Positions 7,025 to 8,814 of a stretch of DNA of 8,814 nt are shown piece by piece. The DNA lies in assembly GCA_029861795.1 (NCBI GenBank), contig JAOTYS010000173.1, forward strand, positions 1-8,814, read 5' to 3'. The translations under genes were made by a program, and so were the position numbers. The notes below the pieces were generated by a model. The model did not search any database, was not told the DNA's origin, and was given only the letters and a program-made list of their open reading frames with translations. This DNA is from Gammaproteobacteria bacterium. Its GTDB lineage: Bacteria; Pseudomonadota; Gammaproteobacteria; Arenicellales; JAOTYS01. Position 1 is the stretch's first letter, and the number at the start of each line of letters is the position of its first letter.

Positions 7025-8041
7025 ATGGAGCTGAATGAGGCCGTCATCCGTGAACCGCTTCGGCGTTTTATTGCTGAGCGCAGCGGAGCAACGGAAGTGC
7101 GGATTGAGAGTCTTCATCGCCTCGGGGGCGGGGCAGTGCAGGAGATCTGGTCCATTGACGCCAATGTGGATGCCACACCACTGGGCTTGGTGATGAAGGC
7201 GTCTTCGGCGTCGGCGGGGGTGCCCGACAGCATTACCCGAGAGCAGGAATTTATGGTGCTGCGCGCAGCCCATACGGTGGGCGTAACAGTGCCGGAACCA
7301 CTGTGGGTATGTACTGATCGGACCATCATCGGCCGGGATTTCTTTATCATGCGGGAAGTCAAAGGCGTTGCTGCCGGACACTTGCTGGTAAGAGACTCAT
7401 CTCTGGGTGATGCGTTGGTCGAACGACTTGGTCGTGAACTTGCCTATATTCATTCAATATATCCAAACGGGTCGGAGCTCGATTTTCTACGCAGACCGCA
7501 GAGTACACCGGCGCAACATTCCATAGACCGGTACCGATCTTGGTTGAGTTACATGGAGTTGCCTTATCCAGGTCTTGAGTGGTGCTTGTGCTGGTTGGAC
7601 GCCCACGCACCGCGGGCGCCATTCCGATTGACTTTGATACACCACGACTTCCGCACCGGTAACTATATGGTCGATGCAGGGAAACTCACCGGTATCTTGG
7701 ATTGGGAGTTCTGTGAGTGGGGAGATATCCATGAGGACATTGCCTGGTTCTGCGCGCGCTGCTGGAGGTTCGGCGCATGTGACAAAGAGGCGGGAGGGAT
7801 TGGCAGCCGCGAGACATTCTACCGCAGCTATGAAGAGGCCAGCGGGCGCACTATTGAGCGAGATATCATCCCGTATTGGGAGGTAATGGCGCACGTTCGC
7901 TGGGCGACAATCGCGATACAACAGGGGCAGCGCCATTGCTCAGGCGTGGATCGATCATTGGAATTGGCGCTGACGGGTCGCATGACGGCGGAGCTGGAAT
8001 TGCAGGCGTTGCTGATGGTGGAGGAAATGTCTGATGCGTGA
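7025..8041 (+). CDS. APH-fold phosphotransferase, probable hydroxyacyl-CoA kinase (LvaA-like)
   Basis: This 338-aa protein has the aminoglycoside-phosphotransferase / choline-kinase fold. Visible parts are a glycine-rich loop LGGGAVQEIW (33-42), the ATP-binding Lys58 in VMKAS, the helix glutamate near EQEFMVL (73-79), the catalytic loop LIHHDFRTGNYMV (204-216) with Asp208 and Asn213, and the metal-binding Asp226 in GILDWEFCEWGD (223-234). All key kinase residues are present. AGGGGTG (7007-7013) lies upstream of the ATG with an 11-base gap, longer than ideal. Its last 8 bp overlap the DUF6285 gene. Members of this branch beside DUF6285 or acyl-CoA dehydrogenase genes are, as I recall, tied to acyl-CoA catabolism: LvaA of Pseudomonas phosphorylates 4-hydroxyvaleryl-CoA, and human ACAD10/11 carry a similar domain. 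A hydroxyacyl-CoA substrate is therefore inferred. Antibiotic resistance is unlikely in this context. Confidence 0.85.
   Translation: MELNEAVIREPLRRFIAERSGATEVRIESLHRLGGGAVQEIWSIDANVDATPLGLVMKASSASAGVPDSITREQEFMVLRAAHTVGVTVPEPLWVCTDRTIIGRDFFIMREVKGVAAGHLLVRDSSLGDALVERLGRELAYIHSIYPNGSELDFLRRPQSTPAQHSIDRYRSWLSYMELPYPGLEWCLCWLDAHAPRAPFRLTLIHHDFRTGNYMVDAGKLTGILDWEFCEWGDIHEDIAWFCARCWRFGACDKEAGGIGSRETFYRSYEEASGRTIERDIIPYWEVMAHVRWATIAIQQGQRHCSGVDRSLELALTGRMTAELELQALLMVEEMSDA
8020..8026 (+). promoter_or_regulatory. strong ribosome-binding site inside the kinase gene
   Basis: GGAGGAA lies seven bases before the ATG at 8034 and within the last codons of the kinase gene. It fixes the start of the DUF6285 gene and, with the ATGCGTGA overlap, indicates coupled translation of the two proteins in similar amounts. 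Confidence 0.75.
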
Positions 8042-8450
8042 TCGACCAAATGCCTTTGAACTGCTGGATATCGCACGGGAAACGCTCGTACAAGATATCT
8101 TGCCCCACATTCCTTCGGAGCGACGCTACCAGATCTATATGGTTGCCAATGCGATCGCAAACGCCGAGCGCGAATTTCGTGCCGGCGATGTTCCGTTGCA
8201 GGCTGAGCTTGAACGGTTACGCCAGATCTATGGAGACTCGGTGGATCCACCCGTTGCGGATCGACTGGAAGATCTGTTGTTGAGCTTTAATCGACGGCTG
8301 GCGCGTGATATTCGCGCGGGCAGATTGGACGACGAGCGCAAGCATACAGTGCAAGAACACCTGATTGAAACTGCAAAGGCCAGGGTGACGGAAACCAATC
8401 CAAAGTTTCTAGATGTTGCGCCTGTGCTCACGTCGCAAAGCACGGACTGA
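8034..8450 (+). CDS. DUF6285-type small protein, probable partner of the kinase (LvaB-like)
   Basis: This is a 138-aa, charged, probably all-helical soluble protein without signal peptide or membrane segment. The start [18 protein letters not shown] (1-18) and the block [17 protein letters not shown] (32-48) are the features by which I recognise the DUF6285 family. A second helical stretch, [16 protein letters not shown] (81-96), follows. The overlap with the upstream kinase gene and the strong Shine-Dalgarno imply the two act together. In the levulinate pathway of Pseudomonas, the small protein LvaB is needed for activity of the kinase LvaA and is encoded directly after it; I believe this is the same family. 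No catalytic motif is visible, so a role as kinase partner or stabiliser fits best. Confidence 0.75.
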   Translation: MRDRPNAFELLDIARETLVQDILPHIPSERRYQIYMVANAIANAEREFRAGDVPLQAELERLRQIYGDSVDPPVADRLEDLLLSFNRRLARDIRAGRLDDERKHTVQEHLIETAKARVTETNPKFLDVAPVLTSQSTD

Positions 8451-8484
8451 ATCCCGGCGTGCCCGGTCAACAGCGGAAACAAAA

Positions 8485-8814
8485 ATGAATTCACACCCCT
8501 CAGCCGTGCATTCGGGGTACTTCACCGACACGCTTAGTGAGATCGATCCGGAGGTGGCAGCCACCATCGACAAGGAGCTTCACCGCCAACAGAATCAGAT
8601 CGAGCTTATTGCTTCAGAGAACATTGTGAGTCGAGCGGTGTTGATGGCCCAAGGTTCGATCATTACCAACAAGACGGTCGAAGGATATCCGGGTCACCGT
8701 TATCATGGCGGGGCGCAATTCGTTGACATCATCGAGACGCTCGCTATCGAGCGAGCTAAGGATCTGTTCGCTTGCGCATATGCCAACGTTCAGCCGCACT
8801 CGGGCAGTCAGGCC
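8485..8814 (+). CDS. serine hydroxymethyltransferase paralogue, possibly alpha-methylserine type (5' part)
   Basis: The first 110 residues of a PLP-dependent hydroxymethyltransferase are present; the gene runs off the window (a full enzyme has about 420-430 residues). Family blocks are [17 protein letters not shown] (36-52), AQGSIITNK (55-63), [11 protein letters not shown] (66-76) and [12 protein letters not shown] (99-110). With an offset of nine from the E. coli enzyme, Glu66 matches the catalytic Glu57, but Thr64 replaces Tyr55 and His74 replaces Tyr65, both active-site tyrosines. Thr at the first site is, as I recall, the state of alpha-methylserine hydroxymethyltransferases, which take D-alanine as acceptor and methylenetetrahydrofolate as donor. 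The start has a modest GGAAA about six bases upstream. It is 34 bp after the DUF6285 gene and may share its transcript. A housekeeping glyA is less likely given these changes. Confidence 0.85.
   Translation, partial: MNSHPSAVHSGYFTDTLSEIDPEVAATIDKELHRQQNQIELIASENIVSRAVLMAQGSIITNKTVEGYPGHRYHGGAQFVDIIETLAIERAKDLFACAYANVQPHSGSQA

Noticed and set aside
7487..7936. A 149-codon open frame on the minus strand opposite the kinase gene
   Set aside because: It covers the kinase catalytic loop region in antisense and has no recognisable domain; the plus-strand protein has all its kinase motifs in order.
7025..8041. Antibiotic-resistance aminoglycoside phosphotransferase
   Set aside because: Only the general fold motifs match. 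The gene sits among acyl-CoA genes, overlaps a DUF6285 gene and is not flanked by any mobile element, so a metabolic kinase is the better reading.

Overview
The window looks like chromosomal DNA of an aerobic, moderately GC-rich proteobacterium. The evidence is its gene content (acyl-CoA carboxylase, the epoxybenzoyl-CoA 'box' route, CoA ligase), its tight gene spacing and its Shine-Dalgarno-led starts. The sequence alone does not settle the genus. No tRNA, rRNA, CRISPR array, insertion sequence or other mobile element is visible, and no gene looks broken.

Left arm (1-2040, minus strand): a small stand-alone Lrp/AsnC ligand-binding (RAM) protein is followed 57 bp downstream by a carboxyltransferase (beta) subunit of the methylcrotonyl-CoA carboxylase type. 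The first 102 bases lie beyond the stop of that gene and hold at most the first codons of another minus-strand gene. Centre (2187-6881, plus strand): this is a compact aerobic benzoate-degradation operon. It holds boxC (benzoyl-CoA-dihydrodiol / 2,3-epoxybenzoyl-CoA lyase), boxB (di-iron benzoyl-CoA 2,3-epoxidase) and a benzoate-CoA ligase. The 146-bp divergent region (2041-2186) carries a consensus -10 box without a good -35, a small dyad, and a nine-codon leader frame that runs into the GTG start of boxC. Right arm (7025-8814, plus strand): a phosphotransferase-fold (APH-like) protein overlaps a small DUF6285-type protein by 8 bp. After them comes the 5' part of a serine hydroxymethyltransferase paralogue, cut by the window edge.

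Working model: the ligase makes benzoyl-CoA, BoxB with a reductase makes 2,3-epoxybenzoyl-CoA, and BoxC opens the ring and releases formate. The reductase BoxA, the aldehyde dehydrogenase BoxD and the regulator BoxR are not in the window. The kinase/DUF6285 pair resembles the LvaA/LvaB arrangement that phosphorylates 4-hydroxyacyl-CoAs, so it may handle a hydroxyacyl-CoA rather than an antibiotic. The hydroxymethyltransferase paralogue has Thr and His where canonical enzymes have two active-site Tyr, which points to an alpha-methylserine / D-alanine-type activity. The strongest leads are this kinase pair, the variant hydroxymethyltransferase, the missing boxA and the co-centred palindrome at 6899-6955.
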